Source of the DNA: Thozetella sp. PMI_491
Lineage: Eukaryota; Ascomycota; Sordariomycetes; Chaetosphaeriales; Chaetosphaeriaceae
DNA length: 64,000 bases
NCBI GenBank assembly: GCA_021432635.1
Contig: MU270066.1
Location: forward strand, 372,001-436,000
Direction of reading: 5' to 3'
Shown here piece after piece: positions 1-11,436 of this stretch (its first letter is position 1; every line of letters begins with the position of its first letter). The notes below the pieces were generated by a model. That model did no database searches. It worked only from the letters and a program-made list of their open reading frames with translations, and was not told where the DNA came from. Made by a program: the position numbers and the translations under genes.

Positions 1-1048
1 GCTACACCGAATAGTGGACTCGGCAGAAAAGTTGCCGCGTTTTTTTTTACGTTTCTCTTTGCACAGGTTCGGGCAATCTGGGTTCGCCAAGCCCAACGCT
101 GTTGACAATAGTTGGCCCTGTGCCTCTATGCTTGCCGAACTGGGCCAGGTTAAGGGGGGCAACTTATTGGTTATTGAACGTGGGGTGGTGGCATAAGCGG
201 TCCTATGCCCCTGTTCGGAGGTGGTCTTGCTGCACGCGTCAGTGCACCCCTTTATTTCCCAGCATGTAAATGCCTAGTCCTCCGTACAGAAAGACTCCTG
301 ACAGCCCGGTAAACTGCAAGGATATGCTGACGCGTCGAATATCCCTCATGTCGGCTACAATTCAGCGAAACAGGCGAGAAAGTGATAAAGATAACAGAAT
401 CATAACGAGCCTGATTGCAAAAGATTGCAGTGTGCAACGTGGTAAGTTATGGCAGGACCCTGGTAATCAAGCAGGGTTGCTGTTGGTCATTGACTTTGTA
501 TGGCAAGGCTCAACTTGAGCGATCTGGTGTGTCTTCTTCGGCACAGGTGCGAGAGCGGGCGTTGCCGTCGGTCTCCCTAGATTCTACAATGTATGCACTA
601 ATGTAGGTACAGCGTGCGTGCCAAGTCGCTTTAGCGAAGCGTTACAGCGGGGGTGGTATTTCCTCCCCGGCTAGGTCGTACCAGCAAGGGCTCGGAGGAG
701 CATCGGAGCACGCATTGACCTCGGGGGATATGGATCTCAGTCCCGACACTAACCCAGGCAATTGGTAAATATACCGGATGTGTAACGCTAGAGGAATGTA
801 ATCTGACCAGATCCCAGCTTTGGGGACGTTAGTGCAGTTGGGCCGTAGCTGTCAGAAGTGGGGTAGACAATAAGGAATCCAGTCGACGTCTGGGGGAAGG
901 GGAGGGGGAGAGGCGTATGCTACGCTGGACGCACGCTACCTGCAGGAGTATATATATTGGCGTGCCGGAATGCTCTGAAAGCTCTTCCGTGCTCAGCAAG
1001 CTCTCACCAGCTCCCGTCCCACCGCACAAACTCATCGGAACAGACACG
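1..1048. other. Intergenic, left edge
   Basis: No coding region is supported here. The short open frames on both strands show no recognisable domain and no consistent splice structure. The last 100 bases hold the likely core promoter of the tyrosinase gene that follows. Confidence 0.6.
949..957 (+). promoter_or_regulatory. TATA-like element of the tyrosinase gene
   Basis: TATATATAT lies about 92 bases upstream of the chosen ATG at 1049, a plausible distance for a fungal core promoter with a short leader. Assigned from position and sequence only. Confidence 0.45.
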
Positions 1049-2308
1049 ATGGTTCGATCGCTCGCTCTTCTCTTTCTTGCGGCCTGCGGGACGTCGCTGG
1101 CCGCTCCGCAGGGCTACAAGCGCGCAACCTGCGAGACAAAGACGGCGCGCAAGCCATGGTGAGCGAGAATTGCATACAGTTATCGAATCTATCGAATCCC
1201 GCAAGGCTAACGCAAGTCGTAGGGGCACCCTGACATCGGACGAGAAGTCGGCCTACATTGACGCTGAGCTCTGCTTGATGGCCGCGCCTAGCAAGTCGGG
1301 CATCGACGGAGCCCAGACTCGATGGGATGATCTTCAATGGAACCACATCGTGCAGGCGAATTTCATCCATGATGTCGTAAGTTTAAGATCTAGTAGCTCT
1401 CGGGGACACTATTAACGACGATTCAGGGCGCATTCCTGCCGTGGCATAGGTATTACGTCGTTGTCCATGGAAACCTCCTCAGGGACGAATGCGGATACAC
1501 TGGCCCACTGCCGTAAGTCAACTTAGCTACTACACGCACCCGATAGTTGATTGAGAGACTCATGCGCTTCAGTTACTGGGATGAAACGGCAGACGCGTCG
1601 CTTTCCTCCCTGGACGATGCCGAGATCTTCCAGGCCGACGCATTCGGCGGCGACGGTGCGGGGGATGAGGGTTATATCCAGGACGGACCTTTTGCAAGCA
1701 CAACCCTGCATCTCAAGCGGCTGGGCTACGAGAACGAAGACTACCACATCTACCGCGACCTCTATGTCGCCAACCTTACCGGTGCCCTCCAGTCTAGCCT
1801 TGATGCTTGCTTCGAACTCACTACGTACGAGGAGGCCTGGCCGTGTTGGCACTGGTCCCCGCACAATGGTGGCCACTCCTCAGTCGGCGGGCTTATGTTT
1901 GACGTTGTGCTCAGCCCTGGTGATCCGACTTTCTTCCTCCACGTGAGTCGGCCTTTGGCTTATCCACCGCATGGAAGCAAAACTAACTGTCGCAAATAGC
2001 ACGGGTGGCTCGACGCTATGTGGTGGAAGTGGCAGTCTCTTGACCTGCCGGCGAGGCTGACTGACATGGGCGGCCAGAACCTTCCTGATCAGTGGTACAT
2101 TGACTATGCTGAGCTGCCCATGCCCGGTCCCGAGTTTACCGACTACGATGGAGATGAGGGCAATGTTACCACACTGGCCCACGTTCTGTATGCCTCGGGT
2201 CTGTATCCGAATGTCACCATCGCCGATGTCATGGACCCAGCAGGCGACGTGGTCTGCGCCGAATACTTCTATAGTGACAGTTTCACCGTGCCCTCGGCGA
2301 AACGATAG
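1049..2308 (+). CDS. Tyrosinase-family type-3 copper protein
   Basis: Predicted secreted copper monooxygenase or oxidase of the tyrosinase/polyphenol oxidase family. Five exons are inferred: 1049-1158, 1223-1376, 1427-1512, 1573-1942 and 2000-2308. They give 342 aa, and all introns are GT-AG and keep the frame. Residues 1-18 form a signal peptide (MVRSLALLFLAACGTSLAA). All six copper ligands are visible. CuA has H78 (WNH), H86 (IHDV) and H95 (FLPWHR). CuB has H214 and H218 (HNGGH) and the HH at 240-241 of DPTFFLHH, followed by WLDAMWW. The downstream motif GYTGPLPYWD is also typical. The protein is short, matching the roughly 340-400 aa secreted group rather than long melanogenic tyrosinases. 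The substrate (monophenol, diphenol or a secondary metabolite) cannot be told from sequence. The SDR gene lies 633 bases downstream on the same strand, which may or may not be functional linkage. Confidence 0.88.
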
Positions 2309-2941
2309 AGACCACTTTACCACTCTCTGTTCACGTTATTATTTAGGCCAACTTTGGCACGTATATATATATACATCACAATGAGCTACCAGTCCATTTT
2401 AATCTAAATCGCTAGCAGTGAAGCATCAATTAAATAGCTTTCCGTGGGGTTGGCGATCCTGCCGGAATGCGAGCATTAAGTAAAAGGCTCCTGTATAGCC
2501 GCTCTGGCCAATTAAATCTGAGCTGTCTCAAGGGGTCCGCGGAGCCCGAGTTTCGGCGCCGGGCTAGACCGGCGCTAGACTAGCGACCCGGTCAGTATAA
2601 TCTCAAACACGGCCAATCTGTAGTAGAAGACCCCGTCTAATAAGTGGGCTTGCTGCCCGATCCGGGATGCATACCAGACGGGCGGCCGCGGGTGTACATC
2701 CGGCCGGCCTGCGCCGCCTTGACTCCTTGGATTGTTCTGCTAGGTAGAGACAAGCCCTTGTTTTACTACGCAGGAGGAGCAAAATTCGAACATCGGTATA
2801 AATAGGTACGCTGTATCGCCCCAGAATAGAGGTTTGAGGTCTACCAGAGGCTCCCAGCAACAACAATCTGTTCAGAACAACACGTAGCGGCCTCGTCACT
2901 CCTCCATCCGCTAGAATACAACCCGAGCACCACAGAACACC
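2309..2941. other. Intergenic between tyrosinase and SDR
   Basis: No gene seen. It holds the 3' end of the tyrosinase transcript, including a short TA run near 2361-2372, and the promoter of the SDR gene. Confidence 0.6.
2797..2804 (+). promoter_or_regulatory. TATA box of the SDR gene
   Basis: TATAAATA lies about 140 bases upstream of the SDR start codon at 2942. It is a good match to a TATA box in a sensible position. Confidence 0.5.
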
Positions 2942-4219
2942 ATGGGATCCCTTACCTGGCTCGTCACAGGTGCCACCTCCGGCATTGGGCACGAGCTCGT
3001 CCAGGGCATCGCATCCAGGGGAGACATTGCCATCGCCACCGGTCGCTTGGCCGAGACGAGACTCGCCAGCTTCGCGTCAGAATCTATCGTCCCATTCGAT
3101 TTGGATGTCACCGCGCCTCTAGAAGAGATCAAGCTCCGTATATCAGCCGCTATGCAGCTATTTGGTCGGATTGACGTGCTGGTAAACAATGCCGGGATCG
3201 CTCGTCCCTGTACCCTCGAGGAGACGAGCGAGAAATTCATGGCACGGCTGTTTGATGTCAACCTGTTCGGCGCTGTCAAGGTAACTCAGGCTGTTCTCCC
3301 ACACATGAGAGCGGCGGGCGGCGGAAAGATTGGGTTTGTGGGCACGGGTTTCAGCTGGGCACCGATTCCTTTCACGGTACAATATTCTATGGCGAAAGCT
3401 GCCTTGTCGAGTAAGCATTTTCTCTATGTCGTTTTGGTTCCCCTTGAAGTGATGGGGGAAGAACCAAGCCAAGGCAAGCCAGCCAAAAAAAGGACATTTG
3501 GATGCTTACCCTACTTACGCCCGGACTCGAGTCGAACCCAAACCTTTTAGTAGAGGCAACGGCGGAGATTTGTCGCGCAGTCAGTATATCAATTACGATA
3601 AAAGCTTTGCACCCCTCGTATGACCTGGAGAAGGAAACCGACAAGTCACTTATCAAGGGACATTCATTGCCACTCACCTAGCAATCACCTCCCCCCCCAC
3701 CTATCTCTCATCACCCCCACGCACGTCTCTTTTGCCCTTGCCATTTACCATGAGCTAACAGCATAAGCATTTGTCGAGGGCCTAGCAAAAGAAGTGTCTT
3801 CGTTCAACATTCGCCCGGTCATCTTCGAACTGGGCGGTTTCGACACCAAGAAAGACAAGAAAGCCTCAATTGAAGAAGAGGAGCAGACAGTGCCGCCCAA
3901 AGTGCCCGAGTATATGGCTCTCTTCGGTAACGTTATCGGTGGGCTGATGAAGGAGGTATGGCCAAACAGTCCGAACGATACTACGAAGCTCCCGGACACC
4001 TTGATCGACGTTCTGAAGGGAGAAGGACTTGCTAAAGGCCGCGAGGTCCCAGTAAGAGTTGCCATTGGGCCGGATACTCTGGATACCATGCGCCAAAAGT
4101 GTTACGAGCAGCTCAGTCTGCTTGATGAGTGGGAAGATGTGACACTGGCAGTCATGAAGCAGGGGAAGAGAGAGCAAGCTCCGTTCCTTCTACAGGCTTG
4201 CTCCATGAAACGCTTGTAA
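2942..4219 (+). CDS. Short-chain dehydrogenase/reductase
   Basis: NAD(P)-dependent oxidoreductase of the classical SDR family. Two exons, 2942-3410 and 3768-4219, give 306 aa. The Rossmann motif TGATSGIG begins near residue 9, NNAG follows near residue 82, and the catalytic YSMAK (Tyr-x-x-x-Lys) lies just before the splice junction. The second exon continues with FVEGLAKEVSSFNIRP, as expected after the active site. Acceptor 3767 was chosen because the alternative AG at 3761 puts a stop in frame. The 357-nt intron is unusually long for this locus and contains a C-rich tract. The start context (caccATGG) is good. The substrate is unknown; proteins of this shape include fungal hydroxysteroid- or retinol-dehydrogenase-like enzymes. 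It may act with the adjacent tyrosinase, but that is only inferred from adjacency. Confidence 0.87.
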
Positions 4220-4530
4220 GGGAGTTCTCGGCATCTAGACTGCTAAAACTGGCTGTTACTTGGCTAGCATTGCGTAGAGAAAACAAAATTACGACATGCT
4301 AGACTTTCCATGATGTGCGTAGCGAAATTGAGCGTCGATAAAGTACCTAGGATGAGCAAAGGGGTATCAAAATTATTCGTTACGGTCTGAACTAGTTTTT
4401 ATGCTAACCACTACCGTACGCCACCGTCGTCCAGCCTGCCTGAACGCCCTATATCCGTTCATTTCCACGAGGGTGGTGTTCCATGTTAACAAGAAATTAG
4501 GTTATCCCGGTTTGTAGGCCCTGGTTAGAA
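4220..4530. other. Convergent intergenic region
   Basis: A 311-base gap between the convergent SDR and APC10 genes. I see only AT-richer 3' flanking sequence and no gene. Confidence 0.6.
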
Positions 4531-5756
4531 TTACCGGATGCTGGGGCCTTGTGGAAAATCTGACATGCTTGACCAGTGGATCTCGTCGTCTCCAAGCAGA
4601 TCGTCGAGACTGTCTTTCGCGGAATGGCCCTGCCTACGCTGGAGGAAGCCCGACCGGCTCTCTCCAGAGCGGGTATCAGCCTTGGCGTCAGCCTCATCCA
4701 GGGCCACAGAGACTGGGCCGCCCGAGAGGCTCTCGTCTGCTGCGTAGATTTTGATGCCGCGTATGTGCGTATCCTTGCCGTTCTGGTGGTTCTCCTTGAC
4801 ATGCATCTGGGCAATCCAGCAGACAAGGGAGTTCCCATCCCGACCACCGCCACAATCAGCGATCGGAACGTCTTGCCATCCGACGGGATTCTTCAGCGGA
4901 ACTTCGGCGAATTGGATGAGGTCGTGGTGGCTGGTGCCGGCGTAGAACACTACGTGAGTGGGAGTGTACGACTCGTCCTGGTTGAAGTCGACGTAAAAGC
5001 GGATGGCTCGGATCTCGACACGACGCATAAAGTGGATTGTGAGCAGATGAGGCTGCTGACCATCAGATCTAGGGTTGAGTTAGCATCTTGGCTGGATCCA
5101 GTGAGTTCGCGAAATGTGAAGGTAGGAGGCAAGGGGCGGAGTCCAACGTACTGCCAATAATGGTCTAAGTCATCGCTCAGCAGTTCTTCTACACCGTTGC
5201 CAGGCTTGTGGCTGCTGACGCCGAAATGTGCCAAGTTGTTGATCTCTCGCAAGCCAAGAGAGACCGGGTCGAAGGTAGGGCCTTCGTGATGCTCGTCGTC
5301 TTCGCCCTCGTCGTGGCCATCGTGATCCACACCCATATCTTCGTCATCTAGGGGCTCGCCCATTGTCTCGTCGTCGTACTCCCCTTCGAGCGCATACTCA
5401 ACGCCTTCGTCGCCCGAATCGTCGAGGGCACCGGCCCCCATAGGTTGGGCATCATCGGACTCGGAGAACTCAACATCACCACGGGTCGCTCCGCCATACT
5501 GAAGGGTGGCTGGAAGAGGAAAAGAGGAAGGGTTAGTAAGGAATAGCACTTCATCAACATTGTAAATTCCCTGCCGGATGCCTCGAAGAACGTCCTGTTC
5601 GTTCTCCTTGTCAATACTGATCGGAGCACGCGGGGTTAGTGAGCGCGGCGAGTTGAGGTCCTGATTAGGGTCTAGTTGGCCCAGCGGCTGGCGTATCCCT
5701 AGGCCAGGCATGCTGGCGGGCAGCCAAGAAGGTTTGAGATACGAGGAACCACCCAC
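4531..5756 (-). CDS. APC10: Anaphase-promoting complex subunit 10 (DOC domain)
   Basis: Core substrate-recognition subunit of the APC/C ubiquitin ligase, acting with Cdc20/Cdh1 in binding D-box substrates. On the minus strand, exon 1 is 5756-5152 and exon 2 is 5068-4531, giving 380 aa. The intron joins ...DHYWQ to SDGQQPHLLTIHF, restoring a continuous DOC/galactose-binding-like domain. Its signature segments RAIRFYVDFNQDESYTPT, VFYAGTSHHDL, NPVGWQDVP and KENHQNGKDTHIRG are all present. The protein ends in Ile-Arg, the IR tail that docks Apc10 on the TPR subunit Cdc27/Apc3. The first ~190 residues are long and acidic (DDEDMGVDHDGHDEGEDDE), an extension beyond the minimal yeast or human protein. 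The start at 5756 is the first ATG of the open frame. A pyrimidine-rich intron-like stretch in the extension (about 5510-5558) does not splice in frame, so the N-terminus is less certain than the domain. Confidence 0.92.
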
Positions 5757-7359
5757 ACCCCAGGAAGTCGAGAGAGTGGGGTGAATCAGGGCTGAGATTC
5801 CAGATGAAGGTACTGGCCTGGTAATGATAGCAGAGTAAGGGTGGCTAGCGCTCTCTAGGATGTTGAGATGGAGAAGTTCAGCGATCGCTTAGCTAGGGTT
5901 TTGTAGGCGCGGTTGTGTCGTTGGCAAAAGGATAGGTAAGTAGATATATCATGGCAGGAGCACGTGAAGCACGTGGCGGTAGCTTCCATTTCGAGCCGAG
6001 GACTATTACTCCATGCGCAACCGGATTCTCAGCCTCATAGTACTTGGAGTGGCGTGTCGAGGGGCGAGTTGGGATGATTTGAAGAGGAGGAGCTGTAGAG
6101 CCCTACTGCATTGCACGCCCTCGGCGTACTAGTGGGTCGCATTGGTAGGTATTGCAAGTGATGCCTACGAGGGGTTACGGAGTCATTAAGATAGTGATAT
6201 GGTCTGCCAACAGAATGTTGCGATAAGAGCCGAGATCGTCTCACTGGATGGGTGTTCTTGGAGTATCGGTGCCGGTCTAGGCTTGGGTTCGGCGGAGATC
6301 TGATCATGTTCCGCCATACCGTGGAAGCGAAGCCGCAACTTGGGAGTGAAGTCTGTCTCCCCGGCCGATGTAGGGTTCATATGGTGTGGTACATCGGCAC
6401 CGAGGAAAACCCTAAGGCTATAAGAGTCTCCAGGATGGCTCTAGAGCTCTAGGAACCCATTGGTCGGAGAGGCCAAGCTTTGACGGCGCATTGCTGATCC
6501 ACCAAGAGCGAGGAGCAGACGGAGGTGGCGGCTCCGGACCAGTGCATCGAGGAGAGCCGCCAAAGTCGCCCGGCGGGACAGAAACACGAATAGAGGCATC
6601 CGGCAGGCCAATCATCATTTGAGTCAGGGATGTCACTTACCTCTCGGGAGAGGAGAGCTAGTTTGTGGCATACCCAAGTCCGGCCCTCGACGGAGGCGAG
6701 GCGGGCTAGAAGGGTGTATTCCGGCAGCACCCATAAGATCCGGAGAGCCAGGTGTTCGATCAGCTCTCGCGGCCTCGGTGGCGGCTCGAATTCGGGCCCG
6801 GCGCGGTCCGCGCTGGATGTCTTGAAACTCGGACATCTTAACAGAAAACGGCGGTCATCAACTCGATCAGAACATAGTAGTGAAAGAGATCGAGTGAATG
6901 GCGGAGCGCTATCAATTGACAACACCTGTGTAAAGAGGTTGATGAGAGCTAGTCGAGGTAGGTTGTTATGTGAACTGAAGCAAGATGCACCGGAATCGCA
7001 AGGAGGGTCGAGGGGCAGAAAGTAAACATTCACATTCCACAGACGCACAGCACAAAGCCACGACGGTGGGATGTTCCCCGCTAACCCCAGGCCCCACAGC
7101 AGCTTCCCGCCTGTCCAAGCCTGGAGCTGAAGACCCGGCAGGCACATGACCACGCGGGCCACTTAGGAAAAAAAGCTCCAGGCACGAGCGCGCCAGCTGA
7201 GCAAAGTGACGCGACGCACCCCACCATCTTCGGAGCGTTGCCTTAGACAATCCCGCCGCGCCCGCAGACTCCCACGCATGCCTTCTTTATTGCTCCTTGC
7301 TGAAGCCTGAGGGGCAGTCAGGGGTTGGAGTCACTATTTGAACACCACTAGCCTCTACG
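5757..7359. other. Divergent intergenic region between APC10 and MRE11
   Basis: A 1.6 kb gap with no securely identified gene. It contains the promoters of both flanking genes. One possible short spliced gene on the minus strand is listed separately. Overlapping open frames exist on both strands around 6450-7160, but none shows a known domain. Confidence 0.5.
6633..6836 (-). CDS. Hypothetical small protein, possible first exon
   Basis: A minus-strand frame starts with ATG at 6836 and reads a proline- and arginine-rich peptide (MSEFQDIQRGPRRARIRAA... SSPPRLRRG...). It meets a good GTAAGT donor at 6640-6635 just before its stop, so the true gene, if there is one, is probably spliced. A second protein-like minus-strand frame (about 6380-6186, containing TPKLRLRFHGMAEHD) could be a later exon. 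I could not link the two without guessing acceptors. I recognise no family. It could equally be chance coding potential in the MRE11/APC10 spacer. Confidence 0.2.
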   Translation of the reverse strand: MSEFQDIQRGPRRARIRAATEAARADRTPGSPDLMGAAGIHPSSPPRLRRGPDLGMPQTSSPLPRGK

Positions 7360-9762
7360 ATGGCGGCATCCGGTAAGTGGGCTTGTCCTCCATCACACAC
7401 AATCTAGAGCCAGGAGCGCGCCGCCATGGCGCTCTCTGCCCTCTTGTCGCTGCCGACGCAGGCCCAGCGCTGGTTCGCTGGTTCATCTTCATTCATGACC
7501 GAGTCTAATCCTCTTGGCCCAGATACCGACACGATCCGCATCCTCGTCGCCACCGACAACCATGTCGGCTTCGAGGAGCGCGACCCGATTCGAAAGGACG
7601 ACAGCTGGCGGACCTTCGACGAGATCATGCAGCTCGCCAAGAAAGAGGACGTCGACATGGTCCTGCTCGGCGGCGATCTTTTCCACGACAACAAGCCTTC
7701 CCGGAAGTCCATGTACCAGGTCATGCGCAGTCTCCGCAAACACTGCCTCGGCATGAAACCCTGCGAGCTCGAGTTCCTCAGCGACGCGAACGAGGTGTTT
7801 GAGGGTGCCTTTTCCAACGTCAACTACCAGGACCCGGACATTAATATTTCAATTCCCGTGTTCTCTATTCACGGAAATCACGACGACCCCAGCGGTGATG
7901 GACACTTCTGCACCCTAGACCTGCTGCAGGTGGCAGGCCTAGTCAACTACTTTGGCCGCGTACCCGAGGCCGACAACATCCACGTCAAGCCCATTCTGCT
8001 GCAGAAGGGAAAGACAAAGCTAGCGCTCTACGGTCTTAGCAACGTTCGAGACGAGCGCATGCACCGGACCTTCCGGGACAACAAGGTCAAGTTCTACCGG
8101 CCGGGCCAGCAGAAGACCGACTGGTTCAACCTCTTGACGGTGCACCAGAATCACTACGCCCACACCGCGACCGGTTATCTCCCCGAGAACATGTTGCCGG
8201 ACTACATGGATCTGGTCGTCTGGGGTCATGAACACGAGTGTCTAGTAGAGCCGGTACTCAACCACGAGACCGGTTTTCACGTCATGCAACCAGGCTCCTC
8301 CGTGGCCACCTCCCTCGTGCCTGGAGAAGCTGTGTCGAAGCATGTCGGGATTCTGAGCATCACGGGCAAGGACTTCCAGGTCGAGAAGGTCCCTCTGAAG
8401 ACTGTGCGGCCCTTCGTGACCCGTGAAATCCAGCTCAGCTCCGACAAGCGATTTAAGGGAGTCGCGAAGATCAAGGATAACCGACAGGAAGTCACCAAGA
8501 GGCTGATGGAGATTGTTGAGGAGATGATCGACGAAGCTAATGAGGAGTGGCTGTCTCTCCAAGAGGGACGGGAGATTGAGGAGGATGAGCGACCTTTGCC
8601 TTTGATCCGCCTCAAGGTCGAATACACGGGGGTGGATGGTCACGAGTACGAGGTTGAGAATCCGCAGCGTTTCTCAAACCGATTCGCGGGCAAAGTGGCG
8701 AACACCAACGACGTCGTCTACTACTACCGCAAGAAGACGGGAATAACAAGTAAGCGCGCTTGAAGCCCCCAACCCGGTCCCTTGAATCTTTGGCACTAAT
8801 CACGAGTAGGGCGATCTAAGACGACGGGTGACGCCTCAGAGGATGTCGCCGACGGCCTCGAAGACGCAGATGTCGTCAAGGTCGAAACATTGGTACAAAA
8901 GTCGCTGATTGAGCAGGCTCTCAAGATTCTGCCCCAGGCACCGTTTGGAGATGCCGTCACCCAGTTCGTCAACAAAGACGACAAACACGCGATGGAGACC
9001 TTCGTGATCGACACGCTTGCCAGCCAGGTGAAGGAGATGCTATCACTTGGCGAAGAGGATATTGATCTTGAAGAAGCAATGGCAAAGATCAAGGCGCTAG
9101 CGGAGGCGCAATTCACCAACGGCCAGCGAAAGCAGGCACAACGCCGAAGACTTCGGCCGAAGCCTGACGAGTGGGACTCTGATCTGGACGGTCACTGGGA
9201 GGACCAGGAGGGTGCTTTCGAGATCTTGGCGCCGACACCCGCGCCAAAGGGTCGTGGCAGGGCCCAGCCCCGCCGAGTGCTCGACGATGAGGATGAAGAG
9301 GAGGATGCTATGGAAGTAGATGAAGAGCCCGAGCCCCCAGCCCGCAAGGCACCAGCCCGACGCGGTGCCGCAGCTACGAAGGCGACGACCTCGCGGGCCA
9401 CCAAAGCCGCGGCCCCGAAGAAGGCTGCCCCGGCCAAGAAGGCCCCTGCACGCGGCAAAAAGAAGACGGCAGATCCATTCATCGATTCAGACGACGAGCA
9501 GGACGACGTCATCGTAGCCTCGGATGAAGAAATGGAAGAACCAGCCCCAGCGCCTGCTCCCCGAACGAAACGGGCTCAGCCCACGCGTGCTTCCGCCCGG
9601 ACGAAGCAGACAACACTCAGCTTCTCGCAATCGCAGAAGCCAGCCGCCAAGACCGCAGGCAAGTCTTCGCAGAAACCGCTAGAGATCAGCGATGACGAGA
9701 TCTCGGACGACGCGTTCGAGTCCATGCCGTCGACTCGGACAGCAACGCGACGTAAGCGCTGA
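7360..9762 (+). CDS. MRE11: Double-strand break repair nuclease Mre11
   Basis: Mn-dependent nuclease of the Mre11-Rad50-Nbs1 complex, acting in end resection, meiotic recombination, checkpoint signalling and telomere maintenance. Three exons, 7360-7372, 7523-8749 and 8810-9762, give 730 aa, normal for the family. The 13-nt first exon encodes MAAS plus one base. Splicing from GTAAGT at 7373 to CCAG at 7522 gives [20 protein letters not shown], the usual Mre11 N-terminus. A start at 7426 in the unspliced frame would add an atypical leader. Phosphodiesterase motifs are intact: [19 protein letters not shown] and GHEHE. The Mre11 DNA-binding domain follows to about residue 420. The C-terminal third is low-complexity: acidic runs, a Lys/Ala/Pro block ([21 protein letters not shown] region) and a final Ser/Asp-rich stretch with [12 protein letters not shown]. 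This is typical of fungal Mre11 tails. Confidence 0.95.
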
Positions 9763-10396
9763 GCGTGGGATGGAAGGCCTTTCCAAGTCATGAAGAGGAC
9801 ATAATATGCATAGCGATTTCCTTGAAAGGCCGGTATATCAAGGCGCATTAAGGCATGCGTTTGCCAGGACGGCATCCCATGTACTTCGAGGTTCTGATAC
9901 CTATGGTAGCTTGGACGTATTTGCTATAAGAAGGATGAGCTCATGAGCAGCGTGCAGAACGAACTGCAACGCACTCTATCAGAATACCCAAGTTAATTTC
10001 TAGAAACATTAGAGCCTTTGATCAAGATTAAATTAATTTTTTTTCTGTGCAGTGGCCGAAGACTGCAGATCTTTGGCCCACGCCAGTCTAGCTACTGAGA
10101 GTGATGCTCACCTCGGTGAGCCCGCACCAGTAATATTACGTAATTGTCACTGACCTCGGCCGGCAATCCGACGGCGCATCTGATCAACAAGAGAGCCTTC
10201 TCCGGCAACATCATCGCATTCTGCGCGTCGCATCATCCGTTCGGTGCCCGTTTCGCTCATTTTCTGCTGCGAAGGATTTCTGCGTGCTTCTCATCTCCAG
10301 TGGTCGGCGATTGCCTGATCGCTTTCCCCTCACCGTTGAATACATCGCCGGAATCCATCGCCACCTGGGCTCTCTCGAGTCAACAACCGATTCAAT
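9763..10396. other. Intergenic between MRE11 and TAF10
   Basis: A 634-base gap with an AT-rich patch near 10000-10045 that includes a T run. It must hold the MRE11 terminator and the TAF10 promoter. No gene seen. Confidence 0.6.
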
Positions 10397-11047
10397 ATGG
10401 CCACCAACCCGCCGCCCGCCGGGGAGAACCCCGAGCAGATCGCTCCGCTGCCGAATGGAACCCAGGCTGAGGAGGTGGAGGCTGTCCCGCCGATTCCAGA
10501 GTCGCGGTTGACGACGCAGAAGGACGTCTCACTGAAGGACTTCCTGACCAAGATGGACGACTATGCGCCGATCGTACGTTGCGCCCTCCCGCGCATGGCT
10601 CTTGACTGCTCTCTTCGCATGCTAATCACCCCGATTCAGATTCCCGATGCGGTCACTAACTACTACATGACCCGTGCCGGCCTCCCGCCTCCGCCCCAGA
10701 CCGACCAGCGCCTCGCACGACTGCTCGCCCTCGCCACGCAGAAGTTCGTCGCCGACATCGCCGCTGATGCCTACCAGTACAGCCGCATTCGCGCAAGCAA
10801 CACCAGCAGCAACAACCCGATGGGGAACCTCGGCGCCGCAGCGGGCTTCCCAGCCGCAGGCCAGCAGGCCGGTCAGCAAGGCTCCAAGGCCCAGGACCGT
10901 GGTGCGCCGATCGGCATTCAGCGCCCCGGCTACGGTGGAGGCGGGTCCGGCGGCAGCCAGAACAGAACGGTCTTGACTATGGAAGACCTGGGCATGGCGG
11001 TCTCCGAGTACGGAGTCAACGTCAAGCGAAGCGAGTTCTACCGATGA
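10397..11047 (+). CDS. TAF10: TFIID/SAGA subunit TAF10
   Basis: Histone-fold subunit shared by TFIID and SAGA, acting in RNA polymerase II preinitiation and coactivator assembly. Exons 10397-10573 and 10640-11047 give 194 aa. The 66-nt intron (donor GTACGT, acceptor TTCAG) is a multiple of three and has no stop, so an unspliced frame also stays open and would wrongly add 22 residues in the middle of the histone fold. Spliced, residues ~47-125 read [30 protein letters not shown], then [28 protein letters not shown], the TAF10 signature. A Gly/Ala/Gln-rich linker follows, then a conserved C-terminal [24 protein letters not shown]-type end. The N-terminal 45 residues are Pro/Glu-rich and probably disordered. 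Confidence 0.94.
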   Translation: MATNPPPAGENPEQIAPLPNGTQAEEVEAVPPIPESRLTTQKDVSLKDFLTKMDDYAPIVRCALPRMALDCSLRMLITPIQIPDAVTNYYMTRAGLPPPPQTDQRLARLLALATQKFVADIAADAYQYSRIRASNTSSNNPMGNLGAAAGFPAAGQQAGQQGSKAQDRGAPIGIQRPGYGGGGSGGSQNRTVLTMEDLGMAVSEYGVNVKRSEFYR

Positions 11048-11436
11048 GCGGCTAGCTGCGAGCGTCTCGAGCGGGACATGCCGTCAGGGTACAGGGCATA
11101 ATGGGGCTACGGACACTGGACACAAGGGAAGGGGCGGCACCATGGAGATTGGAGTTATCTTTGTTTAGGCGTTGAGGCAGGATCAACTCGGCGTTTGTGG
11201 TCTACCCAAAAAAACACACAAAGGACGAGTGGCCCTAGATACTACATCAAATACACACGACATTAGACGCGAAAAATCCGTCCTGTCCTTGCCCAACGAG
11301 AGCCCTCTTTCGGTGTGTAAATGCGGTTCGGTAGCTCTATCCACCGCTAAACCAAGCGGCAATGCTTGTCCCAAACGCCTCGGGGATATCCGTACATCTA
11401 TGCTACACGTGCTCCAGGCGGCCTCAAGTGTCGCGA
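11048..11436. other. Convergent intergenic region between TAF10 and uS19m
   Basis: A 389-base gap between the convergent ends of TAF10 and the uS19m gene. No coding feature is supported. Confidence 0.6.

Noticed and set aside
3520-3545. Minus-strand GGTTCGACTC, T-loop-like, in the SDR intron
   Set aside because: No cloverleaf can be drawn around it, and the match comes from a CTCGAG palindrome.
5510-5558. Intron-like pyrimidine tract with branch-like CTAAC inside APC10 exon 1 (minus strand)
   Set aside because: No GT donor upstream gives an in-frame junction with the following acidic region, and the sequence stays open if read through. Kept as coding.
10574-10639. Continuous coding through 22 extra codons in TAF10
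   Set aside because: The segment has GT-AG borders and a GCTAATC branch-like site, and it interrupts the conserved histone fold. It is an intron whose length happens to be a multiple of three.
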